A DNA stretch of 64,000 nt from Embiotoca jacksoni (GCA_022577435.1 JAKOON010000017.1:3307501-3371500), one strand, 5' to 3'. Positions 48,446 to 61,714 are shown, counted from the first letter of the stretch. A program made the numbers and translations. The notes: generated by a model not told the origin, from the sequence alone.

Positions 48446-50610
48446 TATTAAAGAATAGAATATTTTTTTAAAATCTGCTGAGAAAATGGGGTCGGGGCTG
48501 GTAAATGAGGACAGACTGTAACAACACCTGCATTAATTTAATGAACAGTCTGGGATGTGATTTTCACATAACTATTTTACTTATGGTGGAATTCACCCAA
48601 TACCGTCTACTTTACCGTTGTAAAGCTAGTACAGTCACTTCCTCTGCGCGATGCTGTCTATCACAATAACTCTATTAACGTGGCCTTTTCATTTAAGGAG
48701 GATTTTCATTATTCAAGCTATTACAGTTTTCATTATGTGTCCCTTTGTATTTTCCCAAACGCCTCCACTGGGCTCCAGAGAAACGAAACTGATTACCTTT
48801 AATGTTCCCATCAGACATTCATTGAATGAGAACTGTTGTAACTTTGTTTTGGTCAGGTTCATTATCCTTGTGGCATCGGTATCAGTTCAAGTTATAACGA
48901 CAGGTCACCATCAAAGTGACTGAAAACAGCAAGAGGTGGAAAACCCGTGTGTTGTCTTGACTTCAGTTGTGTGATCCTTTCTCTTACTTTGTTTGAAATG
49001 TTCGTGAGTGACATCGTAACCTCTGCATCGCGTGCCTTTAAGTAAAACACATCCACATCCCTGCACTCCAGTGCCAGCACACTCCCCTGCATGAGAGTTG
49101 GCAACATGTGCCCCGAAGGCTCTCATCTGTTCCTGCTTAACTCTTAACTCTGCTTCACTGGATCAGTTGATTGAAGCCAAAATTGTTCTGGATATTGAGT
49201 AATGGAAGATTAGTAGATAACAGGAAAATCACTCATCCCTCAGAGTAAAATGATCACTACGCTGTCCCTCTTGCCACCCCTTTCTCTTTCTTTCTCCTAA
49301 AGTCCTACCGTTCAAAATTAAAGCAATAAATTGGCAATTTGACCAAAGCCTAAAATTCTTATTTATATTGATTTATCTATGTGATATTGTTTGCCCTTTT
49401 GTTGTGAGATTAAATAACAATGCCTACTTGGCTATAGCAGCAAACACAACTAATTAATAGTGCTAAGTTACAAATACTGTACAATGCAACGCTGTATAAA
49501 AGCACAGATTTGCATATATTGAATACCCACTATAATTGTTCATGCCCTGTAACTAACTGAAAAAACCCATCAAAACCCACAGCACATTGAGCAAACAATG
49601 CTGTGTGGATGACCATAAAAGCTTTAAGATGTTCAAATCCCAGGTGCATTTTAGGTCTTAAGCATTATGGATGGACGATTAATTGTTTCAGTGAGACATC
49701 CATCACCATCAAAAAGCACTTTTGCAAGGATGTGGTATGCAATGAAAGGAGCAGTATCATTATAGTGTAATGCAATCCATTTGCTCTGTTTCATGTTTAC
49801 TATTAAACCACAGGTCTCAGGTTTACTGGCAGGAGATCATAACACAAACACTTCTTTGACTCAACCTTTATTTTTCCCTTCAGTTTCACCTTCTGCTCTT
49901 CATCGTCAGCAACCTCGAAACCGTAGAAATTATCCTCCGTCCATTAATAGCTGACCAGCTCCGCTTGGTTTCATCTGTACTAAACAATAGATGGGAATCT
50001 TATTTCCAACATCCTGCAAATAATTTCCGGAGGCTTGCAACACAAGGTATCAGTGACATACAACACAGAAACAAATCATCTGCAGGTTGAAAGTTGATAC
50101 GAACCTTTGCCCTTACTACATTCTGCCCAATAGCATATTAATAAGGCATAACCAAGGCCAGGATAATGCAAATGTTTAGTGTGAGACCTTTTCTATGTTA
50201 AAATAATAAAGAGACAGGAGGTTGACCTTGAGTCACATTCTGGTAAGCACAATATTTATTATTAACATTATTTCTGAAAGGATGTATTGATCAGAGTATC
50301 ATGACCTGAAACTGCACTCCAGCACTAACTTAAAACTTTTTTTGCTTTCTTTCTGAGAGTTCAATGAGAAAATTTATAAAACTCTCATGTCTGTATAGTA
50401 AATATGTTGCTGGATTTAATGCAATTAGCTTGGTATTCATATAATCTAATGCCATTAAAAGAAGAAAAAGCAATTAGTTCAGCTCAGCACAAAGATGGAG
50501 GGAAACAGCTGGCTTTGACAAAGAAAAGCCTCCCACCAGAACTTTTTAAGCTTGATAGTTAACGTGCCATCTTGTTTTGTTTATTCCATACAGCAATCAA
50601 ACTAATAACA
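48446..50610. other. Intergenic DNA, no gene recognised
   Basis: AT-rich sequence with no exon that I can support on either strand. The 90-residue frame at 48651 and the minus frames at 48892-49126 show no domain or splice context. Confidence 0.5.
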
Positions 50611-50614
50611 ACAA

Positions 50615-50905
50615 CTGGCGAACCCGAGGGGACTCCAGAAAGTAGTCCTGGACTAGAAATAGTCGTCATATAACCACCTAAAAAGAAAATTGTTAGTTTT
50701 ACACTTTTTGTACAGTTTAAGGAAACAAGCTTTAAATGACAGAGCCATACAGGCTTCCTGTTTGCAGTGTTGATGCTAAGCTAAGCTAGCAAGCTCCAGT
50801 TACATTACTGTACATACTTTACAATGGCCTAAATCTACTCATTTAACTCTCAGCAAGAAAATGAGGAAGTGTATTCCCCTAAAATGTCCAACTGTTGCTT
50901 TTAAA
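50615..50905 (+). mobile_element. Teleost non-autonomous repeat (the 'atgctaagctaagcta' family)
   Basis: The stretch contains GGACTCCAGAAAGTAGTCCT, CAGGCTTCCTGTTTGCAGTG, ATGCTAAGCTAAGCTAGC, TTACTGTACATAC, TTAACTCTCAGCAAGAAAAT and CCTAAAATGTCCAACTGTTG in that order. This is the layout of a very common short repeat of percomorph genomes. I recall the pattern but not its library name. The borders are approximate. Confidence 0.75.
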
Positions 50906-53900
50906 CCAAAACTAATATGGACACGTGCTATAATTACAGAACAATATACAGAAGGCCATTATCAGTGCAGTGCAGAGAATTAAGTATCTGATCGTATTAG
51001 ACGTTTATAATTATTTTGCTCCACCCTTTAGGTCTTAGGTTTATCTGTTCATACTCTAATGCAAAATATACAAACTTAACTAATTATACGCATCAGAATG
51101 TATGACAAGTGAACATTAACATAAAGTATGTCCGTTATAAAGTGGAAGCTCAAAATGAATGCTCATAAAAGTCGTTAATTTTATACATTCAACTTTTTGC
51201 AAGAGTAACAGTCTTTAATCTTTTGAGTAAAATTGCCCTGCGAGGACAACTTAACTGGCTACAGACGCTTTATGACTGTTGTGCCGTCAGCTTAAAGGAT
51301 ATTGGAAAAGTGATTTGTGGGAAACCTCTGGCAGACCTTAAAACACATAATCTAAAAGATTTGTAGCCACAGTTGGTGAACATGGGAAATGCCAGGTCAC
51401 TGCATGCAACATACAAAATGAAAAGCAACAAAAAAAAGAGAGCGGTGTCTTGCCATGGCCAACAGGTCTCAACTTTGCTTCCACAGAGAATTAACAATTT
51501 CCTCACACTGAGACGGCTGCTTTTTGAATACCCATGGCTGTCTTTCTATTTTTCAATGTCTCCCCTGTTTATTTTGGAGAGCCTGTTTCACCCCAGAGCC
51601 CTGACAACGGGTCAGCTGCCACAGCGGAGGTGGAGATGAGACGTGGAAAGAGCCATCTGGCCCTGAAATATTTATGCTTCTTTAGTGTTGTGATTGTATG
51701 AATTTTGGCTGCAGTGCTACATTACTGTGACCCTTCCCCAAACAAAAAGCCTGATGTGTTGCTATCTGTGGTGGCTTGAGAGGTGAGGCAAAGTACCTGA
51801 TTCCACCACACACCGCTTCTCCAAGCTTGTCTTTTTCTCTCTCTGAGTCTAAAAGACATGTTTTAGTATTGATCCAATTCCCTTCCTGTAAGTGTTTTCC
51901 ATTTCTTTTATCCTTTTCCATCATTTTCTTCAATATTACGTTCTACAAATTTCTTCCCGGTGAAATGTGCTTGCCGGTTTTCCTCTCTCTGCCTTCATAC
52001 CCCATCTTATTTTCTCTAGCTTGTCATCTCAGCACTTCATTCATAATGACAGATTGATGGCTGTCTCTGCAGTTCCTCACTGTAATAATAAAGTCCTCTA
52101 GATTAGTTGCATCTAATTTACAACAAGATGATCAAGTCTATTTACACACTGATTGTAAATTATTACATATTTGGACTATTAAAAACGTATATGTAATCAC
52201 ATGAATTTTAATTACAACTATTATTGGACTCAGTGCAGATCTCTGCACAAATGAAGTAAGATGAGTAAATTTAAAATTGAGTTTACTTGTTTTGCATGGA
52301 TTCATAATTTGAGCAAACATCCTTCACTGATGAGAGAAAACGTATTGTTGCTCTCAACAAAGGTTTGTTATTCAAACCTTTTTGCTTCACGGTGACATGT
52401 CGTGCTGAGAAGAGGAACAATTTAGAACTGAGCTCACTGCTTTGATGTTTTGTATGAGTCTTGCACCGCTATCAAGGTCATTTTCTGTGTTTTTATTCAG
52501 TACAGTTACCCACCATAAATGCTGTTATGAAACTGAGAAAAGGGAAAAAAAAAAAAAAAAGTACCTCAATCAGGCAATTCAACCAATGCTATTTTTCTTC
52601 TGCACAACACTAGTCAAATATATTTTGTTTCAAGTTTGCATTAGATTCTGTCAGATGACATGTTTCAATGTCAACCCTGGAGATCATGGAGACCCGAAGC
52701 AGCAAGTGGTGACGGAACTTACTGATTCAAGCTTGAGTTGTCAGCATGACACACGTGACACCACATTAAGGCTGTTTTTAGGGCAGTCATTCACAAATTA
52801 TAGTCCTCACTTTCACTGCATCTTAAACTTCAGCTATTATTCAAACAAATTAAATATCCTCTTTGTATCAAAAGTTGTTTCATACTGATTTGCTTAGTGG
52901 TTTAAATGTTTGAGTTTTTGTAATGAATTCATCATGATTTTAAATTTACAAATGTGAAACCACTAAATTAAAAGGCTGGACTTCATTCACGTAGTTGAGT
53001 TGTCTGAGTGACTCCTGAGCCTGTGAAGTTACTGGGTCTGATCACATGAATCCTGCATGCAGTCTGTGTGTCTTTGTTCAGAGTTTAGTGAACCATGTGA
53101 TTACTTTGGTGTGACAGAAAATGGTCTCACAGGAAACTGAGGCATCTTTATTTTGCATTCGTATGTCTGCTGGAATAGAAGTTTGCACCCTAAAGCTCTT
53201 GCGCTGAAGAGTTCTTCTGACTCTGGCATCACACATCCCCTCTTACCGCTACTAACACATGCACACTCACACACCCAAAGGTTTGGGGGTGGATGTTTGG
53301 GGACTGTGCTGCCCTTCCCCTTTTCCCCATGTTGTTAAAAGATTAAAAAGTGCATTTCCCATCAAAGGTCGTAGTTTTTTTTCCCTAAGCGTTCTCGCTG
53401 TCTCGTGGCAGAACTTCCCCCTTTTTTATCATGCTCAGGTCTACTGCCTGCCTGCTCTGACACACCGAGTGGGATGAAAGGAAAAGGAATGAACAAAACG
53501 GATATTTATTTATTTATTGTTGGCACACAAACTTTGACAGCAGATGAAACGGTAAAAGTTCTTTTGTTGAACACGGCTCAAAGTTTCTGTGTCCTGAATC
53601 ATTTCTATGCAAAGTAGCAGGAAACAGAATAATAAATGAATCTAAGGATTAAAAAAATTTAAAAACGTTTGGAGAGCTTTTTAATTTTAGAATAATATAA
53701 CAGGACTGTCAGCAGTCGCTACAGTATGACTGAGAGTCATAGTGGAAGTCCTTCCCACCCCCTGCATTTATTAGTATACTCTGACAGGTTTCCCTGTGTA
53801 ACTGCTATTTTAGGCAGTAGTTGGAAGGTGGTTTTTTTTGTATTTGGAGGTTTGTTTCTGGCAAATGTGAGTCCAATATTCACGTCTGTTGTAGCTCTGT

Positions 53901-54170
53901 CTGCTGTGACGGAAAGCAACGCTACTGGAACAGAGCCAAAGAATATGGATGCGAGCAGGAAAACAAAAACAATGAGGCAAGAAGCTCTGTGGAGCTAAGT
54001 GACACTGTAATGTCAGATAATCACTTTTGATGATGACTGAACTTGTCATGTGAGTCTTGGCTAATACAAAACTATTAATTGTAGATCCTTTGAGTGAGTA
54101 AAGTTCCTCAATGTAACCCAAGTAAATGTAGTGAGTTAAAAATAGACCACTTCCTTTATTAATGTAGCTA
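50906..54170. other. Intergenic DNA, no gene recognised
   Basis: AT-rich, with an A tract at about 52543-52560 and an ATTT-repeat patch near 53503-53519. Open frames of up to 148 residues (52442-52888) have no recognisable domain and no good start or splice context. Confidence 0.5.
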
Positions 54171-54174
54171 TCAG

Positions 54175-54725
54175 AGACTGTATATAAGTGGATGTAGTTT
54201 CCGGGCCTGAAAAATGACACCACTGTGGAAGTGCCATAAAATGCAATACCACCATGGGCCGCTAGGGGTTGGCTCTAAAAAGGCTCTGGCTCTATAGACT
54301 CTCATTCAACTTCTCTCATGAAATAAGAAGTCCATACATTTTTTCCAGAAGTTCTTATGGTTTTGTTAGCTAAAGTCACTCCTTCTTATTAGTTTTCTAG
54401 CAGTCCATCTGAAAATAATCCCATCGTTAATGAATAATATTAGGCCTCAAAAACCTGTGTTTGTGGGAATGTGTCTGTTTGATTGACAGGCCTGTGGTGC
54501 AGTCAGGTTTTCATTATAGTTGGGCGGGGCATAGTGTCCTCAGGTTTTCAATCAGATCCAGTCAGATTCCCCGCTTTCTGCCTCCCCAGCTCGTCCAAAT
54601 ATGGTCACTTATCAAACAGCTCTGAGCTAGCCAGATGGCGCCAGCCAAAGTCCGAACTCGAGGCCTCATAACGACCGTTCACAAACCAATGGGTGACGTC
54701 ACTGTTGGTTGCTGCTTGGTAGCTC
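54175..54725 (+). mobile_element. Teleost interspersed repeat, copy 2 (fuller copy)
   Basis: The stretch starts with GACTGTATATAAGTGGATGT, contains a CATGGGCCGCTAGGGG block, TTGATTGACAGGCCTGTGG, GGGCGGGGCATAGTGTCCTC and AAGTCCGAACTCGAGG, and ends with ACAAACCAATGGGTGACGTC. I recognise this arrangement from many fish genomes. The start looks like a terminal inverted repeat; the far end has diverged. It pairs with the reverse copy at 43107-43310. Confidence 0.8.
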
Positions 54726-57000
54726 TAAAGAAGCAGACAATGCCAATAATCATGGAAAGTACACATAGGCTACTATAAAAACGTACGAAAAGTGGCTTTT
54801 GTACTTTTGCAAGACAAAGTAGCCTAACATATTTTCCCACTAATAACTAAGTCTAATAAGCAATTACTGCATCCTTGCTCAGTTGAATATTATTTAGATT
54901 TTGCTGATACCTTACTTTGTTTGGTGTGACCAGTAGCATATGGTGGCTAACTATTCACCTCTTGTGCTACTGTTCACTAAATGCACCATCATTACATAAC
55001 TGTAGCTTGTGACCACAGTAGCTGCTGTTCAGCAAAACTAAATACACTGTATCCCTTTAACGATATTGTTTGAGTATACTTTCCAACAATGATTTTGCAG
55101 TAACGGTACAGTGCAGGGACAAAGGAATAAAAAGTTATCGCGCTCTAAACACACATGCTCACAACATACACTCTCAGGAGTGCACACAGGAATACTCTTC
55201 AGGCATTTTCTCTAAATCCTTCTGAAAAGGGGATTATTTTTTCCCCACGCAATTCACAGTGTGAACTGATTTGCCCACTCATCCCAGGCATTTAAAGATA
55301 TTGTGTCCTTATTGCTGCATTGACTGCACGTTATATAAAATAAAGACAGAATATCTAGGTTTAGGTTCTTGAGACATGCTGGTGTGAGAGCAATAGCGGA
55401 GCCGAATGCGAGTGAGAGAGGGGAACTCATCATTATTCCACTGTTGGTGAGACTATGTTTGCCTGAATAATGATACTGCTGTCAGAGAGATGTCCTCTGT
55501 TGTAACCATAGTCAGCCTGTACAAAGACTTTCAGCAGGTCTCTCCTGGAAAAGGGAAAGTTTCTTTTTAAGTTTTAATTGTGGAAGCTATAAAGTCACAG
55601 GCGGCATGGCATGATAAGGCAAGCAGGATGAATAATGTAATGAGTATTACAGTGCTGCATGGGGCACATTTTGCCTGTGTAGATGATGATAAGGAAAAAC
55701 AAAAAAGTAAACAACAAGCAAAGCAGTGTCCTACAATAATATGACTATCAGACAAGAGTGTTGTAAGCTCCACAGGACATCAGTGGATTTTTGAAAAATT
55801 GAATTTGTATAACAAAAGTCATAATAGACCAAGAGAAATCCTTTTGGTGCCTTCTGGCATGTATTTCAAATACCATCTAACAACCAAAATAACTGCTAAC
55901 ATTAAATAAGTGATTATTTTACATTATAATAATTGTATATGATGAACCTTAGGTAAAAATATCCAGAGATGTTTATGGATTAAAAACTAAAAGCACCACA
56001 GGCTAGATTATACTCAGTGATTGCTTTTTGCATATTTCTCCCAAATCAAAGGTTGATCCATCTAATTTGCCACTGCTGATTAGCAGCTTGTATGAAGGCT
56101 GTCAGCCTGCTCACAGTAGATTTATTAGGATGGTAAAGAGAGTGAGCTGAACACATGAACCTTCAAGCCTGTAGAAGTCATTATTTCAGCAATTAATTAT
56201 TCATGAATCTAAGCTTAAAAGTGGCTTTAGCTCCTGGCAATTTCATGGCAGGTCCAGGTTTTAACCCCTTTAACTCAGCACCACCATTATCCACTCACTG
56301 CTGCACATTTGCTTGTCCATGGAGTACTTGGAAATCACTGTCCTTCCTACTTATGTGGATGAACCATAGCAGTGTCAGTCAAAAAACAAAACAGAGTGCA
56401 CGTCAGTTTCGAACACAAACCCCAAACTGTATTGTAGAACAATTAGGTTTGACTTGAAGCTTATTGAGATTTAATGAGACTAAATTATTCCTCTGTTGTG
56501 GTAATTTAGGCTCAATAAGAAGATGCAAATTCAAGAAGGCCTTAAACTACAAAATGGAAACTGTGTTTTCAAGTTCAAGTTTCGAACTATTTTATGGAGT
56601 AACAGTGAATAGGACTTTCAGGAATTGTAATTAAAACTAATCGTTTCCACTTAAGTGTGTCCCAAACAAACATTTAGGCTGACTCATATGACATCAAATA
56701 ATAAAACTAAAAACAAATTACAGGTTTCTTGCCGTGATTGAATGATTTGAATAATGGCATCAATGTTTTCTACTATGTTATTATCCACTATTAAGCTGAG
56801 ATGCTTTGCCCACATATTATTAATAAACCCCATGATTAAACTATTTCATCTCATTTTGCCTAATTTTAATGCATTTTGTGACTTTCTGGTTAGCACAGCC
56901 TTTTTCAGGTACTTTCCACAATAACCATCTGATTATCCAGAAATGAGAACAATAAATGCTCACTATTATGGACAAATTGGTTTGATCCAGCCTCGTGGTT
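54726..57000. other. Intergenic DNA, no gene recognised
   Basis: AT-rich sequence without supported exons or named repeats. Confidence 0.5.
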
Positions 57001-57234
57001 TTATTTTAACGTCAGCAAAATGACTGCAACATCGCTGTCATCATCATCATCACCTAAATCTTCTGTTTGTATTGTAGTATAATGGTTCTTTGGATTAAAA
57101 TTTACCCAGGAGCTGTGCTCTCTCTTGGGCGTGCGCCCCAGGTGTAACTTGACGTCAGCAGTATCTAAGATGAGGAATTTAGACCTCGTTTTTTCACCAC
57201 TGAATTTAGACCACACTAAATCAACAATGAGCAA
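57001..57234 (-). CDS. Doubtful 77-residue open frame with acidic C-terminal patch
   Basis: On the minus strand an open frame gives a product with balanced amino-acid use, including SKFLILDTADVKLHLG and an Asp run (from a GAT repeat), and stops in TAA that overlaps an AATAAA hexamer. A GGCAG acceptor-like site lies just upstream of the start. I do not recognise the protein. It could be a terminal exon of a minus-strand gene, but AT-rich codon use and the lack of other exons make chance at least as likely. Confidence 0.15.
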   Translation of the reverse strand: MLIVDLVWSKFSGEKTRSKFLILDTADVKLHLGRTPKREHSSWVNFNPKNHYTTIQTEDLGDDDDDSDVAVILLTLK

Positions 57235-57399
57235 GTTTCTGCCACAACGATAGTATGTCTTTGATCGGGTTGTGGGTGATTGGATGACTCACAATTAAAC
57301 CCAATTAGTCATTAATCAATTCCATTCCAGTCGCCGAATAACTCTGCTTCAGGTTTTGGCACTAACAGGCTTTAGGAGTCTCCTGTGGATGACAGCAGT

Positions 57400-57959
57400 G
57401 CTGGAGATGCTGTAGCTCATACTGCCGCTAGAAGACAAACGCGGTGGTCCTCCCATTTCACCAAAGCTCCTGAGTGCCGCTCAAGGAACAGCAACTATTT
57501 TTAATAAACCGATGAATGGGACTTTGGCGTGCGCTGGATCCCGAGCCTGACTCTGCGTGGAAGTGTGGCGCATATGCAGAGAGAAGAACAGTCTTTTCTT
57601 TCATTGAGACCCGAGGTGGAAAAGACGCAGCAATGACAGAGCAGCAGTCGTGCGCAGCGGCAAAATAGACCAACTATCGTGGGGACGGAAGATTGATAAC
57701 ACAACTGGGCGAACAACGAGGGCGGCAGATGTAATTTCCAAACGTTGCAGCTGGTTTGGTGCCAATGGTGTGCTGGATGGGTTATTATTGCACGCTCCTT
57801 TTCATCATTCACTGCTCCCAGCGTTTCCAGATTACTTGGGGATCTCGGACGGCTGTCTTTGAGGGAGTACTGCTGCAGAGACTAACGGGGAATGCCATGT
57901 GTCGTTGCGCGACATAGAAGCTCTTTGTGGGCTGTTTTGCACCGGGGACAGGTGGTGCC

Positions 57960-58004
<45 letters not shown>

Positions 58005-58265
58005 TGTGTTGACACGAGCAAGGGGCACGGACACAACCCCTGAGACAGTTGTCTTAGGGATGTCAGGCCGGCGTACGGGATCAGTTTTTGCCAGAGACAG
58101 GTGCGACAAGGAGGAGTAGTTTACAAAGCCCGACACAGGATCTGGTAACGCACTAACGAGCCTGCTCTCTCCTCTGATCACTCTCGGATTTTTTTGTATC
58201 CAGCGGGACACACAATTGACTCATACAGTTGCTATCTCGGCGGCACCTTCCCCAGATAATCAGAG
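57400..58265 (+). other. Probable promoter and non-coding first exon of a plus-strand gene
   Basis: Base composition changes from AT-rich to more CpG-containing at about 57360. The segment ends in a strong donor, CAGAG|GTAAGTGA, at 58265/58266. Several short upstream ATGs with early stops occur and no long frame crosses the donor, which fits a 5' UTR exon. The start site is not identifiable. A TG microsatellite (57962-58009) lies within the segment. Confidence 0.5.
57962..58009. repeat. TG microsatellite with one TATG interruption
   Basis: Nearly perfect TG repeats of about 48 bases inside the presumed 5' UTR exon or promoter. Confidence 0.92.
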
Positions 58266-58761
58266 GTAAGTGACCCGAGTTGTCCGATGTGGAGGTCGGT
58301 GCTGGGTGGCGGTGCGCTCTGTGGCTCTGTCGCGCCCTGATGCTTTGGACAAATTGATCACACGACGGAATTTAATTATAGGAATCGGTTAAAACCAAAC
58401 CTCAATAGTGGGCTGATCTGTAATCTTTGGCATCCTGCCTCTACAATAGGTTTCACTGTACTCTCAATTTCATACTGCGTAGCTTGCAGCCACACACAAA
58501 ACAAGCAGGCTTCTGTCCGGAGCCTGAAGACAGCTTCACCATCCATCTATTGATTTGGTATTGACATTGCTCTCATAAATCCTGTGTATCGTGTCTCACT
58601 TTTACAAAGAAATGGTTTAATTGCTAAATTCCTGACTTTCTTTGCTGTGCCAAATGAGGTTTTCCTCTTTGACATTGCAGTTGTTGTAAAGCATAACTAG
58701 AAAAAGAGTTGCAGAACTGTGGAAGCAGAGTCAGTGTGTCTTCACCAAGACATTAGCCAAA

Positions 58762-58823
58762 ATGTACCTTCCTTACCTAGTCTTCCTCACTGCGTTTGCA
58801 TGTGCGCTTGCTGTTTGTATGCT
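58762..58823 (+). CDS. Candidate first coding exon with signal peptide (gene continues beyond the window)
   Basis: An exon from 58681 to 58823 is bounded by the acceptor TTTTCCTCTTTGACATTGCAG (a strong pyrimidine tract) and a consensus GTGAGT donor. It contains 81 bases of leader, then ATG at 58762 with A at -3. The encoded start, MYLPYLVFLTAFACALAV and on, is a hydrophobic stretch of about 20 residues like a secretory signal peptide, and the exon ends in phase 2. The candidate 5' exon ending at 58265 would join it after a 415-base intron. No later exon is visible by 64000. The gene is therefore a secreted or type I membrane protein with a long first coding intron, identity unknown. If the frame is not spliced it ends after 21 residues and may be chance. 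Confidence 0.4.
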
Positions 58824-61714
58824 GTGAGTTGTGAGATTGCATGTTATCTTCTAGCGGTCGTGTCTGTTCTACAGTCCTACCCGCTGGGCCCCTAATGTCC
58901 CCTATTCCTGCCTGCAGGCTCTGTCATCTCGCCCTCTCTCTCCCTCTGCAGTAGCTGCTATCTTTACAGTACATTGAACTACTTGGCTGGATAGTGTCAG
59001 AATCACATTTTTGCTTTTTCTGTGCAAGGACCGCTAACTCTCAGTAGCTGCCTCCAAGTCTCCTAAAGTTTCCCCATTTGGGAGCTGCATGTTTTTGTTG
59101 TGGGCCTTGTTTCAAATTCAAATTGCCTTTCAGCTACCTTTTGTCCAATGCTGAGGTTTGTGGACTGGAACGAGAGACAGAGAAGTAAGTAAAGTCCCGA
59201 AGGGTCAGGGCATTCCTATAATGAGCCCCAGTGTGAGAGGAGAGAAGAGTAGGAGGAGAGACATCTAAAGAAAGTGAGACAGTGCTCCTTGTCCACTGTG
59301 AGGCAAGACAAGCCAAGGGAATACCAGCACCTCCACTAACCTTTCTGTCGCTCGAAACCGTGTCAATCAGCCTCGGAGGACAAGAGCCTCTTTAATTCCT
59401 CTTCCTCTGGGCTGTCACCCACTCTGACAGCCAGGGCTCAGGGTTGCTGCCGCAGGTTGCGCATAGATCCTTCCTCCCTGCTACTCAGATGCTCCTTTAG
59501 GGGGTGATGTACTGCACCAGACTCTGTTTCAGACTTTATTCTTTTTTACAGACAGAAGTGAAAGGGAAGAAGTTAGGATGAAACATGAGGCAGATGAAAG
59601 GAGAGATGATCCTAAAGTAGATATCGTCTCATCATCTATGTCTAGCTGTTTCTTGGGCATTACAGAGGCACAGCGGTGCCCTTTTCTCTGACATGTTTTT
59701 GTAGGCTCATCACACCACCAGTAATTACAAGACAAGCACTATCAGAGGGAAGGAATTAATAGACAACAGAGGAAATACCTGTCTTATATGATCTCTGATC
59801 TTCTTATGGTACTGGATCCAGTTTTCATTTGTTTAGAAGCTGCACTTCATCAGAGTTTCAAATAGAAGCATGGCACCTTCTTGCTGATGCTTCCAGTCAT
59901 CTTGAGAAAGGTGGAAGGAAAATGTACCCAGAAATAAAATGTATTTTTCTTTCATCAAATGCAGCACAAGATCATGAAACCTGAATTATCCAACGCAGAC
60001 ATTGGAGCTGCTGACAGACAGTGACCACAATTGAAATATTAGCCCCATGTCAAAATTCACATCAACAATTTTACAAAAGTGATTTCTGTTTCGATGGTAT
60101 TGAGGGAATTTACAAATACGTTTTCTCAAACGAATTTACTTTCTCTCTGCAGGCAGGGGAGAGGGGATAAATGTTTTCTCAGTCAGCATATAAATAACCA
60201 GACTGTAGGAAGCATTACTCCTTCCAAAATAAATGACTCAGTAGGGGGCAAGATTGCACTGAGAATTATGTAAGGTGAGCATAAAGAAAGCAATTGGAGA
60301 AACAGTGCACCTGATGTCCCGAACACTAAAAGTGATTAGTGGAGAAACCTCAACGGGGGAAAAAAAAAACAATAGTTCCAAATTAAGGCCTAATACAGGG
60401 GCAGGATTTTGTGTCAATGGAGAATTTGGATAACAATGCTAAATGTGTACCCAGGAAAGCAGGCAGGAGGCATCTACCGTTCCAAGGTCCCAATGCTGAT
60501 GTCAGTTTTTGGCGGTGTTTTCTCGGTCCCCAGTGCTTCTCCTCGCAGCTTAACAAACTGCTCGCTGGAGCTTGGCTAATCCTTGGCTAGCAGTGCCCAG
60601 TGATTTATTATAAAGTTAGCTAATTTAGGGAGCTCTGTAACATCCCACCATACACACATGCCCTTGACAGATCCCCGCTGTCTTTACTGTGGAGTCTGAG
60701 TCGCCAATTAGTTTGAAGAATTGTTTGTGTGTGTGTGTAGGTCAAAGAGAAAAGACACAGTGAGAGTTTGTCCATGTTTATCAGAGAGAAACATAAGAGA
60801 CAGTGTTTGTCACATTGTGTCTGTTTGCCTTCCTGTCTTGTATGGACTTTGTGTGTGTGCATGTGTGCGAGTCAGTCTGTCTGTGCCTGATACAAGTGTG
60901 ATTCAGCACTGTCCAGCCTTGGTTGAATGGCTGCCCTGTTTGTGCCTCATTTCTGACGCCAACAGCCGCTCTGCGCCCCTTGCTTCGGAGCAAGTGTTGC
61001 ACCCTATGCGTTAAAATAACAGGTGTCTTTACACCGTGACTTAATCCCCCTTCCCCACTTCCCCGCTGCACCCTGCCGTGGGGTTACATCACCTGTGGGC
61101 CTGGGGCGGTTCCAGCATAGAAATAAAAAGCATAGAGTAGTCAGACAAAGCTTCACTTGACAGATGAAGTCTTACCTCGTCGTGTTTCTTTTCCATCATT
61201 TCACAGAGTCTAAAAATATAATTGCAGAAGTCATTGCTGAAAACCTGAATGTAGAAACCTGAATTCTGGGCTTAGGAAGTGGGGTCCTTTTATTAGAAAA
61301 AAACTTCTTTAACCCAAAGATGGTTGAACTTTTGTTGTTTTTCTAAACTTAAAGGGGCACCCTCATTACGTCGTTCCCACCCCCCCCTATAAGTCTCCTC
61401 TGGACCTTGATGTCAAGGCCTCTCAGGCAGTGTGGTCTCTGTCTGCAGGCTGTCAGGGCAGGGACACTGCCCACTGGGACCCTGAATGGGACAAATTGAC
61501 CGTAACAATGTTCCCACTTAGCATGTGGAGCTCGGAGAAAGAGAAGGTGAAAAGGAGGGCCTGATGATTGAGGGGGAGACCAGCCGCAATAGGAGAGAGA
61601 GGGAGGGAGTGAGGGAGAGAGGAGGACAGCTCTTTGAAATGTATGAATTGAAGACTTTTATTAAATCACATAGCTTGTATTTTTTAAATCCTCTTCACGT
61701 ATTCTCTCGCTCGT

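Noticed and set aside
52442..52888. 148-residue plus-strand open frame
   Set aside because: It has a poly-Lys segment from an A run, no domain, no codon bias and no splice context.
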